Below, one piece after another: positions 25,701 to 38,070 of a stretch of 64,000 nt of DNA. Under the pieces are notes generated by a model. That model had not been told where the DNA came from and did no database searches. It was given only the letters and a program-made list of their open reading frames with translations. The DNA is taken from the NCBI RefSeq assembly GCF_037975245.1, contig NC_092568.1:32272501-32336500 (forward strand), in the 5' to 3' direction. Both the position numbers and the translations under genes were made by a program. Origin of the DNA: Apostichopus japonicus (taxonomy: Eukaryota > Echinodermata > Holothuroidea > Aspidochirotida > Stichopodidae). Within the stretch, counting starts at the first letter, position 1; every line of letters starts with the position of its first letter.

Positions 25701-27864
25701 ATGTTATTTGACAGAGTGAGACTGGCATTATACAGTGGTTCAAAGCATAGAGATTCTGTTAAATCCATACTCCAGCATATAGCCTTTATATTGTAGAGTT
25801 ATCAAGGAAAAAACGTTAATACTGTACATCTACCCACATATATATGCGTCAGATTATTGTTTTGGTTTCAATCAAACCTAGAAAGAGATGGGACATCAAT
25901 GGTTTTACTTGAATTTTCATTTGGTACAATCCTTGCAAATGGGCCATAAGTTTGTCAAAAAAGTATTATGATTGTGCGACTATATATTACACAATATTTC
26001 CCCCTAATTTTTTTAGACCGAACATTGGAATTGGGTGCTTATAATAAAGGCTTTCATAGTAAGTATATGTCATCCCATGAATCTACTGAACAAGGTCATG
26101 CATGTATACACTACAGTAATAAACATAGCCTAGGCATAACAATTGGCCAAATCAGGTACTGTAGGCCTTGAAATCTTTGAAATCTTTGAAATCAAATCAT
26201 TCTATGTAAGAATACTAATGAGGTAGAATATTTTTGCTGTTTTCCACCATTATCTCTATCCTTTAATCCTGTTTCGCAATGTCCAGTTGATGAACCCAAT
26301 TGTTTCTTTCTTAATACACATCTCATCACACCTTATGTTAAGCCCCAGCTGTGCCCAAGCTTAGCTTAAAGGCATTGAAGACTCGCCCCAAACCATTTGC
26401 CGCGCTCTGAAAAAGTTTCCGTTGCTTGCAAGTGAAGTTTTCTTCTTGTCGCTACCAAATGCAGACAGTAATGAAATGTGATACCTTGTTATCTGTTATC
26501 CAGACCTGACATGTCCATTGCCCGCTATGTACAGTGTGTTGTGAGTATTGACAGTAGCTGTATGTATGCTGTATACTACTGTCTAATTACCGACGACGGT
26601 AGCAAGCTTTATGTGTATTTTCTGGTATCGATGGTGGTGTCTTAGAACCCTTCTGTTACACCTCATTCGAAACTAGGTCACATTACCGGCGTGAGACGTT
26701 TGTTTGTGCGAGAGTCTTCACACCCTTCAAGGACTAACCTTATAGACATCTATAGGTAAATACCTGTTCCCCTACTGAATACAGGTACCTGGGAGTTTGG
26801 TTCAGTGTACAGTCTACTGTAGGTTGAATACAGTGGTTAAAATGTAAGTGTATTGTTCGATGAGTTATATGTTAATGTTTTACTCCTACGATCGTCTTAC
26901 GACTTTCAGTGTTAATATTTTCATCCATCTATGGTAGTGAATACATACTGTATGACTACCACCATACTCTTGTGGGCTGACATTATTTCTATTCTAATTT
27001 AACTAAGACAACGGTCACACATATAAAATTGCATCTTCCGACCATCGTTTCTTAACTATAGTCCGACCATATATTAAACTAACTACGGTAGCGGTCACAC
27101 ATACTCACATGACTTTGTAATATATTCGGATGATCGTTGTTCGCGGACACAGGCATCAGTGAGTTAATTATGCTTTTACTATCATGCGCAGTTGCATTGG
27201 GTCGGTGAAGGGTCACGGTTTTGACAATGTTTTGACGGGTTTTTAGTTGTAAGTAGTAGATGATGTCGGTGTTTACGCTAAAATGCATTGTCGGACAACG
27301 CAATTGCGGTCACATGCACGGTTCTTCCTGCTAGTGCATGATGGTAGGACCATGGTTAATTCGGGGCTTACGATGCTAATTACCATCTTTAGTGGACGAT
27401 GTTAGGACGATCGTCAGACCGTAGTAGAGAGCGGTCTCACGCAAACCGTACCATGGTCGGCCCATGGACCATCGTTATGTCTGAAAACATGTACGTGTGA
27501 CCGGGGTCTTAAAATAGCCTGGCTACTTGGGTTAAGTAACTTAGTATAGCTGACGGCTACGGGATCTAATTCGTTCAGGCTACAACAAGAACGGTAACAA
27601 TATTTAAGCATATAAATGAGCACAATTTAACAGTTGAGAATTGAAATGAAGTCTGAATTTGATAGGCTACATGCGTTGTGCTAGTAGGCGCAAACCATCC
27701 CGACCTGTTACTGTGTTACGTGATGTGAACGAAATTTGCCTCTGACGCAGTTTTCATTATAACTTGAAACCCTTGAAGTAGCAGTTCTCGAAGCACGTAA
27801 AATATACTCACACGCACGCTATGATGATCACAGAAGCGATTAAGACCCACGTAGTCAGCTCCAT
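10741..27864 (-). CDS. Cytochrome P450, clan 3 (CYP3A-like), gene A
   Basis: Haem-thiolate monooxygenase family, 508 residues. Coding exons in transcript order: 27812-27864, 24783-24879, 23888-23940, 22572-22668, 20939-21055, 20008-20096, 18579-18727, 17400-17527, 15831-15977, 15047-15267, 13541-13678, 11734-11896, 10741-10815. All junctions read GT-AG and phases agree. The N terminus [18 protein letters not shown] is a membrane anchor, so the protein should sit in the endoplasmic reticulum. Motifs: ETLR (E374-R377), PERF across the exon 11/12 junction, and haem loop [10 protein letters not shown] with ligand C454. The I-helix reads AGYSTT, with Ser320 where an acidic residue is usual, so monooxygenase activity may be altered. 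Gene B upstream on the same strand is a paralogue with the same 13-exon plan; exons 4 and 9 are one codon longer here. Substrate unknown. Thromboxane-synthase-like CYP5 is an alternative assignment. Confidence 0.93.
11897..13540. other. Gene A intron 11
   Basis: No gene, RNA or complete transposon recognised. Intron 12 (10816-11733) has a G-run/C-run palindrome at about 11150-11185 next to GCGTAGCCAGGGG, which resembles one end of a hAT-type element without its partner. Confidence 0.5.
15508..15680. repeat. GGTGTGGGAAGG minisatellite in gene A intron 9
   Basis: About a dozen units of 11-13 bp, G-rich on the plus strand (GGGTGTGGGAAG and variants), degrading towards 15680. It makes open frames on both strands that are not genes. 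The G-runs could form quadruplexes on the non-template strand of gene A. Confidence 0.9.
16565..17336. repeat. 385-bp tandem duplication in gene A intron 8
   Basis: Copy 1 is 16565-16949 and copy 2 is 16950-17336, both starting CCTCCGGCAAGG and ending near CCACACACTACAGTA. Differences are scattered substitutions and small indels. Copy 2 ends about 65 bp from exon 8 (17527-17400). No protein similarity seen. Confidence 0.88.
17856..18298. repeat. 20-bp minisatellite in gene A intron 7
   Basis: About 22 head-to-tail units of TTCTACAGGTTAGTATTCTG with variants (for example AACGGTTAGT). There are no spacers, so this is not a CRISPR array. On the plus strand, antisense to the gene, each unit resembles a splice junction (TTCTACAG followed by GTTAGT or GTAAGT). 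Confidence 0.92.
18871..19500. repeat. Old interspersed repeat with TGACCTTTGAC motifs, gene A intron 6
   Basis: Diverged repeat in which TGACCTTTGACT (18871-18882), TGACCTTTGATC (19149-19160) and TGACCTTTGACA (19264-19275) recur. Similar sequence occurs at 28680-28960, 38290-38420 and 43190-43470. No open frame of interest. Confidence 0.55.
21056..22571. other. Gene A intron 4
   Basis: Nothing recognised apart from AT-rich unique-looking DNA; the 101-codon frame at 21591-21896 has no domain signature. Confidence 0.5.
25435..25563 (-). repeat. Class II tRNA-like SINE or tRNA pseudogene
   Basis: On the minus strand an A-box-like TGGTCGAGTG (25546-25555) is followed 52 nt later by a B box GGTTCGATCCC (25483-25493), the spacing expected of Ser/Leu tRNAs with a long variable arm. 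A TGA-like anticodon loop lies between them. Pairing in the acceptor stem is poor, so a tRNA-derived SINE is likelier than a working tRNA. It lies in gene A intron 1. Confidence 0.55.
26365..26745. mobile_element. Possible MITE with imperfect inverted ends
   Basis: Left end TGAAGACTCGCCCCAAAC and the complement of the right end TGAAGACTCTCGCACAAAC match imperfectly over about 18 bp, about 350 bp apart. No target duplication was found and no frame codes for a transposase. Tentative. Confidence 0.35.
27003..27512. mobile_element. Possible MITE with CGGTCACAC ends
   Basis: The left end AAGACAACGGTCACACATAT and the complement of the right end AAGACCCCGGTCACACGTAC form 20-bp inverted repeats. A second CGGTCACACATAC lies at about 27093. 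The interior is rich in palindromes built on CCATGG and GACCATCGT. There is no coding potential. It lies in gene A intron 1, about 300 bp from exon 1. Confidence 0.45.
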
Positions 27865-30800
27865 TATTGACTCTATCAGCTTTTGCTAGCTTCCTGTTCG
27901 TTTCTATCTGTACAAATGTTATGTTTTACAAATTGTGACCAAAGATGTTTCACCTTCGCATCTTTGGTTTGACAAAGTTCCAAAATGGCAAGAAATCAAA
28001 CAGATTGCGTAATTATTTGTCTATATGGGTGGCATACTCCTATTAGAGTCTATATCAATCCGCCGAGTGTTCTCCTGTCTAAGTGCCAACAAGCAAAGCA
28101 GTAAGAGAACAACTTTTTTTATATGTTACCAACCATGATTTGGTTTTCATGTGGCTTGTATATTGAAGAGCATGAATGGAGAACAACTTTTTTTAATATG
28201 TTACCAATCATGATCTGGTTTTAATGTGGCTTGTATGTTGAAGAGCATGAATAGAAGTACAATTGATTTGAATCAATTGAGGCAATCTTGGACCCTTTAG
28301 GAATCCCAGGAGCAGAGTACGAAAATTGTTTACTTCTGAGTGAAGAGGTTTCTTTACAATACAAGTGACGAAACTTCAGGCTCACATAGCAAAAAAATCT
28401 GTACGGTCATGATACGGAAAATTGATGGTGCCATGAATGACCAACTTGTCAAGTACCAAGTGATGGGATGACGTATAGCTAGAGAACTTTTAGTTACATT
28501 ACTTAGTTTTTAATTGTGTAAGTCAGTATGGCTTTTAATAGGTGTTTGTTACCTTACTGTGTCATACCAACTGAACTAAAATAACGTCTCGTCAATGCTT
28601 TAAATTACGGTAACCGAAAATGACGGCTGGTAGGTTTCTTGTCTAAATGATATTTGTCAGCATATCAAACATGAGGTCTGTCCAAGCTTCCCTGTCTTGA
28701 GATACTGAGTTCACAAGGTTTCCACATCTGACCTCTGTGGACCCAAATGACCTTTGACATCCATAAAGACAATAGGCTTTTGTACTCTATGTGGTACACC
28801 AACATACTAAATATCAATCTGTGCAAGCTTGCGATATCAAGATATCTTGTTTACAAGGTTTTAATAATTTCACACCTTTTTTACCCAAATTAACCTTTGA
28901 CTCTCACTAAGAAAGAAGGCTGTATTGACTCGAATGTCTTGAACAGGGTCGATAAGAAAACAAACAGTTTTAAAGATGAAACTATTTCACCTTCACTGTA
29001 AGACTAACTATAACATGCAGTTAGCATTCTTATGCAACGCCATAATGTAGTGCCGGGCAGTGAAAAGGGGTCGATCTTATAGGCGGATCGAAGCAGTTTA
29101 TAGGCTACCAGGGACTTAAAAGTACCTTCCTGTCAGACTGTAGGCATACCACTAATATGTTCCTCGGTTGAACCTTGATCGGATCCTATTCCGGAAAGGC
29201 AATGATACACATCCAAACAATGATTTCCTCATAATAACATAACATGTAATGCTGGTGTGTTTTTAAAAAAAATTGTTAGTCGTGTAAAGTTCGCTTTCAA
29301 GGGGAAACAGCTATTATGATCCTAGAAAGGACGCTCGGTTAGTTGAGACGAATTATACATTTTATTATAAACATTCAAAATCGATGTTTATTATGACTGA
29401 CCGAAATCGTGATCCAAGATAAAGTATAGCTGTGATATTCATAAACACACATATTCACAAACTGTTCTTTAATGTTACGAAGGAGTCATTGGTAATTTTG
29501 AAATACATCGATGATTCCTATTATCCAAGTGGATAAAACTGCCAAGAAGCCATTAAATACATTTTATATGTAACAAACTGATTTCATCAAATGTTGTAAT
29601 TGATATGCTTGGTAACATGAAACATTATTGACTAAATAATCTATACGGGACACTGACATGGTGTTAGAGCGTGTCAGTATGCTGCATAGTTGTATAAGAG
29701 ATTTGAAATACAATCTGTATAGGCTAACGGCTAAACCTTATAGGAACCGTTTCAGGTTATTATTTCAACAACAAAAATCGTTAAAACATTAATATAACAT
29801 TAATATCTCATAAAAACGTTATGACGACGTTTTTATAACACCACGTTTAACGTTATAAAAACGTATTTTAGAAGCTCTTTTAATAATGTTATGATAACGT
29901 TTTGTGTTTGCAGGGTAATGACCTAAGACAACATAAGACGTTTATTTAGCTCCATGAAGTTAAACAAATCGACCGTGTTATTGTTAATCTGTGATAAGTT
30001 ATAAATATTTCCAATGAGTTTCGAAACTAAAGTCCTTGATCAAAAGTTTACATCCAATGTAGTATACGACTTGATCAGTTTGACTGTGAATAAGAGACAA
30101 CCATTAAACAGTATAAACTGAAGTGTGTTATAACACCGTAACACATGTAGACCTGCCAGCATGCAGATGCTACTGTGGGAAAATTACTAACATACAAAGT
30201 CATTACTCAAAAGGTTATTTCAACTAATGAGCTTAGGAGTCTAAACCACTGTCCCTACATTTGAGTATAGTCCTACCAGTATTAGTCCAAGTATATGCCT
30301 ACCTTGTAAAGATGCAGATTTTAAGCATTTTGCAGTAAAGTGTCATCCACCTTCTGTTAAATGAATAGGCTAAATTATTGGCGAAACATTTAGAGTAGTC
30401 TGGTAAGTCCAGTAAATCATTATGCATTTAGGATTGAGTGTTCAGTAGGCTATATATAGCAACTGGCCATAAATGTAACACATGTTAAGAAAGTATAACA
30501 CACATCAGTTTTAACTGAACCATTCGTCGTGAAAAGTTACACAATTTCGATAAAACTTAAAATAAAATGTGGCTAAGATATAGAACTTCCAAATTTCGAG
30601 TTAACTGAGACATATCTCCACATTTCGATATATAACGTCAATAATTTATGACTTACAAAATATTTGAAAATGGACATTTCAAGAACAAATTTAAGTTTGA
30701 CGTAGAAGGTAATTCGACAATAATTGAGCCACAGTTGTCGACAGTTCGAGATTAAATGACTAGTAAAATAAATTCGATTTATTTAACAACAACAAATCCA

Positions 30801-32290
30801 AATTTTGAGACACAAGAGTAAAATGTCTAGAAAGACCTCAAACATGAAAGAAACATACTGAAGATGTTAGAAATTTCGAGAAACGAGTAGACGTTTCATG
30901 CAAAAGACTTGAAGTCTGAAAAGAAGATGTTATTCTGTTGGGAAATGATATCAGAATTGTTTCGCTACAAGCTAAATTGGAATGCGGGAGAATGAAAACT
31001 AATCGAGGGAATAATGGCACCTGAAAACGGCCCATGGCTTGCATTTGTACGTGCACTTGAAATATGTGAAAGATAAATATGTGGATATTTAATCGATTTG
31101 AAAATCTTAATTCAAATATTTCTGGGTGACCGAGATTCAATCTTCGACATGAAGAATGTTTACAGTTGCGTATAAGCAGCAGTAACAGCCAAGGTATATG
31201 TGCGCAGATATAATGAATAAACAATTATTTCAAATGTTTAATCATCTGAACAGAAAACCTTGCTGCTTGTTTTATGGCTATCCTTTACATTTGATGCACT
31301 GCAAAATTCCACAAAAGTTGCTATTCAGATCCTTGTGCAGGAATTTTTATCATGGGGTGCTTAAGATGTGGAACTTTTTTATTAAACACAGTCCAGGGGA
31401 AGGAGTCTAAGTTTGGAGGGGGAACAGGGTGCTATATATCTTGCAATTATTTCAATTTGACATAAACAGTTAAATCAATTGCACTTTAAAAACAGGAAAT
31501 AAAGTGACATAGATGCATTAGATTTAAATTTGCAGAAATTACGCAGAAATATTTTTCATATTAGGCGTCAGCTGAAATAACTAAGCTTGTTTTTGCCATT
31601 GTTTTCTCTCTGTTCACACTCTCTCTCTTCTCATGGATCTGACATTTGTCCTAACCATTCTATTCCCAATTTCTGTCGAATATACCTGACTCTGACTCCA
31701 GAACTGTGTTATTCAAACCTTGTAGCCTGGTGACCACAATTTCTACCTTGGTCATCTTGGCGTCCCTCCAGTGGCAGATCTGTGGGACGGGTTAAGTTTA
31801 AGGGGAGGGGAAAACCCCAACTAAGGTCTTTTGCATAATTAATAGTGATTACATGCAAAATAGTAACGTATTTTACATGATTTGTCGTATTTATGTCCCA
31901 AATTCTCAAGGGTGGCCCGGCGGGGGAGGGGGGGGGTGCATATCTCAACCAATTCAATGTATCATGTTAGTTTATTTTAATTCTATAGATGCCTCCAAAA
32001 GCAAACACACACATAGTGCTTCAACACATTTCATACACCCAAAGCCATCAATGAATACTGGAATGAATGTGCCGCTTAGCGTGATGCAATCGAAAACCAC
32101 GGGCGCAAACTATAAAAGGAATCATGAGGTGGGAACACTCATCTTTTATACTAGACAGGGAACACCTATTCTTCGATTGGTTTGTAATGAACTTACCTCA
32201 AACCTGTTCTCGTGTTAAGAAACCAATACATTTATCATTGCCATTTAAGCTCTTTTTGAATACCACTCAAATAGAAACATAAATCTCAAC
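27865..32290. other. Intergenic DNA upstream of gene A
   Basis: No exon recognised and no convincing TATA box near the gene A start. A 74-bp unit is duplicated in tandem (28105-28178 and 28179-28251). The 28680-28960 stretch belongs to the TGACCTTTGAC repeat family. About 29750-29910 is built of AACGTT and TTATAAAAACG palindromic words, probably a decayed MITE. The 128-codon minus frame at 30838-31224 shows no known domain. Confidence 0.5.
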
Positions 32291-32294
32291 GATT

Positions 32295-33878
32295 ACAGTC
32301 CACGAGACCGAAGGTCCGCGAGACCGAAAATATAAACAGGTCCACGAGACCGAAGGTCCGCGAGACCGAAATTAAAAAGGTCCGCGAGACCGAAGGTCCG
32401 CTAGACAATAAAGGTCAATAAAGTACAATAAAGGTCCGCTAGACAATAAAGGTCCGCTTGACAATAAAGGTCCGCTAGACCGAAATTGAAAAAAGGTCCG
32501 CGAGACCGAAATTAAAAGAAGGTCCGCGAGACCGAAACTAATACTAGGCCCCACGACATCGACGTAGCCACAAATTTAAAGTGCCACTTTGGGCACATTT
32601 TGAGATTGATATGGGGGGGGGGGGGGTTCTGTTGAGATTTTTTTGAACAATGGAAGGTCCTTAGATGCGATCTGGTGCAATGTTTTGCCAGTTTCATCAT
32701 TATCATATGATATCATATTATCAGCAGATTTTGTTTCCTGTTTGAACTCTTTTACATGTTCTTTTACATATTATATCACAAAGACAAACATAGTTCTCTT
32801 TTATAATGTCTCCAGTAGGATGACTCTTGTTTATTGTCAAATGTCTGGACTAAATTTGACGAAGTTAACTGATGGACAATATAAACTTTCATATTTTGTA
32901 AGACAGCCAGAATTGCAGTGGCACCCCTCCCCATATCAATCGCAAACAGGCTCCCCCTTTCAAATTCCTGTCTACGTCATTAGGATATACATTATCTCTA
33001 TGGTATACAATTAAAACACTCAATGCTAATCTACGGAAGTTTAAAAGTGCCATCAACAGAAGTAAAAACTTTGCCCCATAAGGTACAAATGTATCAAAAA
33101 AAGTTCGGAACAAAAGTGCAGTCGCGAAAGATGGGGTTTCTGACTGACACTGACCGTATCGTTGACGATTAGTGTGTAAGGGGGGGGGGGGTACATGGCA
33201 GCAGTCGGAATTTTCTGGCTCCAAAACCCATCCAGTTGGAATTTTAGCCACTACACCCCCCCCCCCCCAATCATCAGGCCTTAGCTACGTCCCTGGTGGT
33301 GTATACAGGGTATTGAGATATGGTGGGGGTGGGTGGGTAGGAGGGGGGACTCATAAGCCTACGGAAGAACTTCACTTTAGGAAGGGGGCATGACGTTCTT
33401 TGCCCAAAATTTCCAAAACCTTGCCCGAAAAATGGAAGCGTCACAATAGGTTGACGCTACGGGTATTTCTTGAAGAAAAAAATACCTGTCACATTGCCAA
33501 AAACCAGAAGCATTTTTGTGTGTTTGTGCCAAAAAATGTACAAATATTTTAAAATTTTATTATGAGGAAATTGTGTCAACTGTTACGGGATAAAAGTTAA
33601 AATTTGACCCCTAATGAACTTCTGTCTCGCGGAACTTCGGTCTCGCGGACCTATTTTTAATTTCGGTCTCGCGGACCTTTTTGTAATTTCGGTCTCGCGG
33701 ACCTTTTTGTCATTTCAGTCTCGCGGACCTTTTTGTCATTTCTTTCTCGCGGACCTTGTTTTAATTTCGGTCTCGTGGACCTTTTTTCAATTTCGGTCTC
33801 GCGGACCTTTTTTTTAATTTCGGTCTCGCGGACCTTTTTGTAATTTCGGTCTCGCGGACCTTCGGTCTCGCGGAATTC
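32295..33878. mobile_element. Foldback-like element with repeat-built inverted arms
   Basis: Left arm (32295-32550) is about ten tandem units of GTCCGCGAGACCGAA plus an A/T-rich linker. Right arm (33625-33878) is the same unit in inverse orientation. The outermost two units match on both sides (CGCGAGACCGAAGGTCCGCG after inversion). The 1.07-kb spacer has homopolymer G and C runs and no recognisable gene. Long inverted repeats made of short tandem repeats are typical of foldback elements, known from Drosophila (FB) and sea urchin (TU). GGTC and GACC inside each unit also make a small hairpin. No sure target duplication; CGATTA occurs near both edges. Confidence 0.6.
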
Positions 33879-33984
33879 CCCCATCTCGATTAACACTGGG
33901 AAACATACATACAGTATTTACTGTTCAAAAAATGTGTGACGGATGAACTTGTTTAGGCCTGATAAATGTGATCGATTCTTGGTG

Positions 33985-34250
33985 GAACTTAGTGTCACTC
34001 TCAGGTTAGACAGGTTCAATGTTTTCTGTGGAAAGCTTGTTACGGGCCTTTGTTTGGTGCTATACCACGACGCTAAACCACTCTCTCACATTCAGGTGGT
34101 GCTAAATGGCGACAAAAACTTCACAGCCTTGTCAGACTATACTGGGTACTCTGTCCTGATGGTCAACCTATTGCCTACGTGCGCGCTCGCGGCGGAATAA
34201 AGCTGTCAACGACCCATCACACTTCAGTTCCAACAAAGAAGCCATCTCTT
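33985..34250 (+). pseudogene. Possible C1q-domain exon relic, frameshifted
   Basis: The frame from 33943 to 34200 contains HIQVVLNGDKNFTALSDYTG and GYSVLMVNL, which fit the second half of a C1q fold (asparagine-glycine turn, then the strand before the GD-x-V-x-V-R segment). The expected continuation IAYVRARGGIKLS and THHTSV follows in another frame near 34155-34225, so one indel separates the halves. No splice sites or start were found. Low certainty; recognised by eye only. Confidence 0.3.
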
Positions 34251-36850
34251 CAATGGGAGGGTGGGGTTACATTGTGAGGTAATATTGGTATTTAATTAAG
34301 TTTAAACGCAAAGTTGTGCTAATAATAATGGTGTATATTTTCCCCGACTGAATTAACGTTAAGTTCCAACCCTAAGTGTCAATGGATAAGGAGTGGGACT
34401 AATTAAGGAATCATTGCATTATAGTTACTCTAGATAATCAGGCTTTTATGAAATACATATCATATGGTCACTATATATTTTATTGTTATAGTTATTTTGA
34501 AGATATAAATATTATAGTTATGAAGCCAAGGAACAGCTACTTTGAAAAAAAAATTAAAACAGCTAATACGGGAACAGTTAATTGTATGCATTGGAAAATG
34601 CGGGCTCATGATTTCAAATTTCGATGGTGATTGTCAAAACGTTAATGTCTTTCTCAAAAATTCATTTTTTTTCGAATTTCGATATTATACATGTCGACAT
34701 GAAGGCTCAACTTTATTTGAAAAATAATCAAGAGCGTGGATTCAGCATCCAATACGGTACGCTTCGTATTTGTCGTTTTGGAAGCTATGGTGTTGTCGAA
34801 ATGTTTGAGACTTTCTGTAGGGACAAACATATATTTTGTGAGCCAGCAGCCACCCCCCCCCCTCCCCAAACTCTATCTTTGAACCCTAGTCGGTGACGCT
34901 TCTACATTCCATGTTTCATTGTAAATTACACTAGAAGGATATATTAGAAATCAGGATTTGGAATATGTTAATGAGCTAAATCGATGATATGTTGATTTAA
35001 GTTGGTAGTCAATTTAAGCTGCTAGAAACTGGTATAAGTCCAAGGAAATTGACTTCTACCAATTTATTTTGACAAATCATCCATTTAAACTGCTAGATAT
35101 TGATTTAAATTGACATATGCCGATTGATTTTATATATCATCGATTTAAATTGGTATATGTCGATTTAAATCGGTATATGTCGATTTTAACTGGTATAAGT
35201 CGAATTAAATTTAAATTGGTATATGTCGATTTAAAATGACATATCCCGATTTAATTTTTTTTAGACTATCATAGTTTATTTCGTCCTCTTCAATGTCAAA
35301 ATGCAACGAAGAAACAAAAAAATCACTGCATTAGGTCACTTTAGGGCTATTTTCCGACAAGGGTTTAACTTTCAGATGGAGGTGCACAACGCTGATTGTG
35401 GTGCGATACCAAAACGGAAAAGAGACTTGTGTTGCTAAGGAACAACGAATCCTGTCGTCTGCTTCTTGTGTATGTATCACTGTGTGCTGTCCTGAAAAGC
35501 TACCTGCGTCCTAGTAGCAGTTCGATTGTTGGAAAGAAAATGGCAATATCCAATGAAATTGCGGTAAACATAAAAACATGTACATGCTCTACTAGATTCC
35601 GTTGTTTGCATATTCAAGGAGTTCTATAAGAGTTAAGTGCTGCAATAGAGCATGGCACATGACCCTTCATGGTTGGTTCATTCTTTTGCGTGTCTCCCCA
35701 TTGACATAGTTGGTCCAGATTATGTATACGTCAATGTACTGTTATAAAAACTGACAGAGGTTTCACCATCCCCCAAATTCAGTAATATGTTGAATGACGA
35801 AGGAGTCACAACGCAACTAGAGGTGGCCAACACCTAGAGCAACTGATACCTGACTCCAAAATGTGAGGAGTCGCCCAAACCTAGTTTGGATCTTTGATAT
35901 ATTACAGTTATTTGCAGGGGGGTTGGAAGCTTCCAAAAAGTGGGGGGGGGGGCACAACATCAGAGGGGCACTTTCTCATTCCACAAGCACCACTCGTTAT
36001 GGTCATGGAAGAATGTACAGCTTCTGAAAGAATACCTTGTTAAGTTTAATGTGTAGTAAAACAGGGTCATAAACATTATTTACTGCGAAAAAGACACTGT
36101 TCAGGTGACTGTTTCACAGAAGCAAATTACACAAGACCTTGGGGTAGGAAGGTTCCAAAATTGGGGGATGGGGCACATCATCTGAGGGGCACTTTCTCAT
36201 TCCACAACCACCACTAGCTATGCTATAAACCGATTCACACCTGCCATATCACTTAAATATAGGATGTGCTAGTATGCTATCAATATTATTTATTGAGATT
36301 GTTTATTGTTAACCCTGCTACAAAAAGATATGGGATGCCATTTTAAAAATAGCATGTACAGACTAAACATAAAATAATTAAAATACAATATTAAATTTAA
36401 CAAAGGCTTAAGATATCCAAAAGACAGTTCTTCATCAAATGGCACATTTTATTTGCCAGTAGGGCACATTGACAATTTTGGAAAAAAGTGGGGGGTACGT
36501 GCCCCCACTGTCCCCCTGACTCCTACCACCGTGGTTATTTGTTCCTTGGTATACTGGTTTTGTATACCAAGCTCTCATTTTCAGGGAGACCACCTAGTTC
36601 ACTCTCATTCTTTATATGTTTTCTTTGGTACCTTGTCGTTGGTTGCAATGTCATTGTATTCAATAAAAGTTAGCATAGAAAATTATACTTTTTATGTAAG
36701 CAAAAACAGAACTAGTAACAAATAGCAGAGACTTGACATTTAGTTTCTGAAGCTTTTAGAATCATTTATTTGCTATTGTTCTTTTATGAACTTAAGGAAG
36801 TTTTGAATATTGAATTGATTGTCCACATTCTGAAATTTGTCTTACACAGG
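34200..36850. other. Intergenic DNA between the P450 genes
   Basis: About 34975-35265 is a degenerate minisatellite of GATTTAAATTGGTATATGTC units. The stretch 35600-35750 resembles 51110-51240, suggesting two fragments of one repeat family. A 70-bp similarity (GAGGGGCACTTTCTCATTCCAC) occurs at about 35964 and 36184. No gene recognised. Confidence 0.5.
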
Positions 36851-36859
36851 TCGTAAACG

Positions 36860-37465
36860 AAAAGAAAATAATTAAATATATGGATAGAATTAGGCACAAA
36901 TGAGTACCTGAAGTGGCCCCTAAGTGTACGTGGTGGGCATAAACGCAGTGCAGACCGGTTGAAAATGTAGTGCTCAAACAAGGGGTGTCTGGGTCTTGCA
37001 TGATTTGTTTCACTTTATTGCAGACCCTCTCATGATACAAGTACTCTAACGATGGTAATTGAGCACCGATTACCCGCTGAGCAACTTTCCTAGATTGCTC
37101 TAGCATCTTCACATCGATTCTTGTACCATTGGCAAAGTAACAAATTATGTTATACATCGAAACACTGTGAAAGAGGGATTTATAGAACTAGGTCATGATT
37201 GTTTTATCCTCTCTGAGGGTCTTCAGTGTTTCTTATGTACAATTGTGGCATTACTAGACCAGTCAATTTTGTTACTCAGCATGGTTCCTAAGTACTTATA
37301 TTTATCTACTTGTTCTACTTGTGCCCATGAACATAGATGGGAGCGTGAGTTACTGGCTTGCGACGGAAATCTCTAATCAGCTCCTTAGTTTTGGTCAAAT
37401 TAAGTTCTAACAAATGATCATCGCACCACTGGACAAACCTTGCAATCGTGGTGGCGTATGAGTCA
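36860..37465 (-). pseudogene. LINE reverse transcriptase C-terminal relic (Rex1/CR1-like)
   Basis: On the minus strand, in more than one frame, are FVQWCDDHLLELNLTKTKEL then RDFRRKP (37440-37330), KYKYLGTML (about 37300), and ARVIGAQ-like and SLEYLYHERV segments (37080-37020). These are the post-palm and thumb signatures of LINE reverse transcriptases (the conserved WC, LNxxKTKE and RR positions). The element is 5'-truncated near 37465, has indels, and does not belong to the LINE at 53-62 kb. Confidence 0.75.
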
Positions 37466-37612
37466 ATGATAACATAATATACCATGTAATTCAAAATATA
37501 CCATATAATATAAAAATTTCTTGTGAAATAATGAAAGACTATTAGGAGGAAGCATGTTACGATGCAGTGAATTCTGTTCCAAATGCTACCCATACAAAAT
37601 TTAAAAATACGA

Positions 37613-37618
37613 TTTATT
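37613..37618 (-). terminator. Candidate polyadenylation signal of P450 gene B
   Basis: Minus-strand AATAAA about 455 nt past the stop at 38071. Another AATAAA overlaps the stop codon itself (38070-38075) and is too early to be used. Weak call. Confidence 0.25.
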
Positions 37619-38070
37619 GAAAACATTGTCAATTACAAACGTTTATCAAACCACCGACCCATTTGTTTTCATAAACATGTGCTGCTATATATGATCAATG
37701 CATGAATAAAATAATTTACCACAGTCCAAACATGTGAGGTTTATGGCATCAGCTGATACCAAAAAAATTAAATGTATAAAAAACTACGAGGCAAAACATA
37801 TAAACAAAGGTCCCGAGTACTCTTTCAAAAACAGTTTAAAACAATTTGGTAGACAATTGATAAATAAACCAGACCAGCCGTGGATGAACTGCTAAGGCTA
37901 CAGTTTATATCAAACTAAATTTAAATCCTTTGAAGATGCTACAGATGTAAGTAACAGGAAATTTTTATGATTGATTTAAGGAAGACGAAAATTAACAAAG
38001 TGATAAGAAGTGTGATCAAGAAACACAAAAATATCTATCCTCCAACAGGCAGATGACCACAGACAAGTCT

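Noticed and set aside
30838-31224. 128-codon minus-strand frame
   Set aside because: No domain, no splice context, AT-rich composition like the surrounding DNA.
32372-33896. Repetitive frames such as the RGPF and RETEGPRDR-like peptides
   Set aside because: Read-through of the foldback arm repeats; no independent support.
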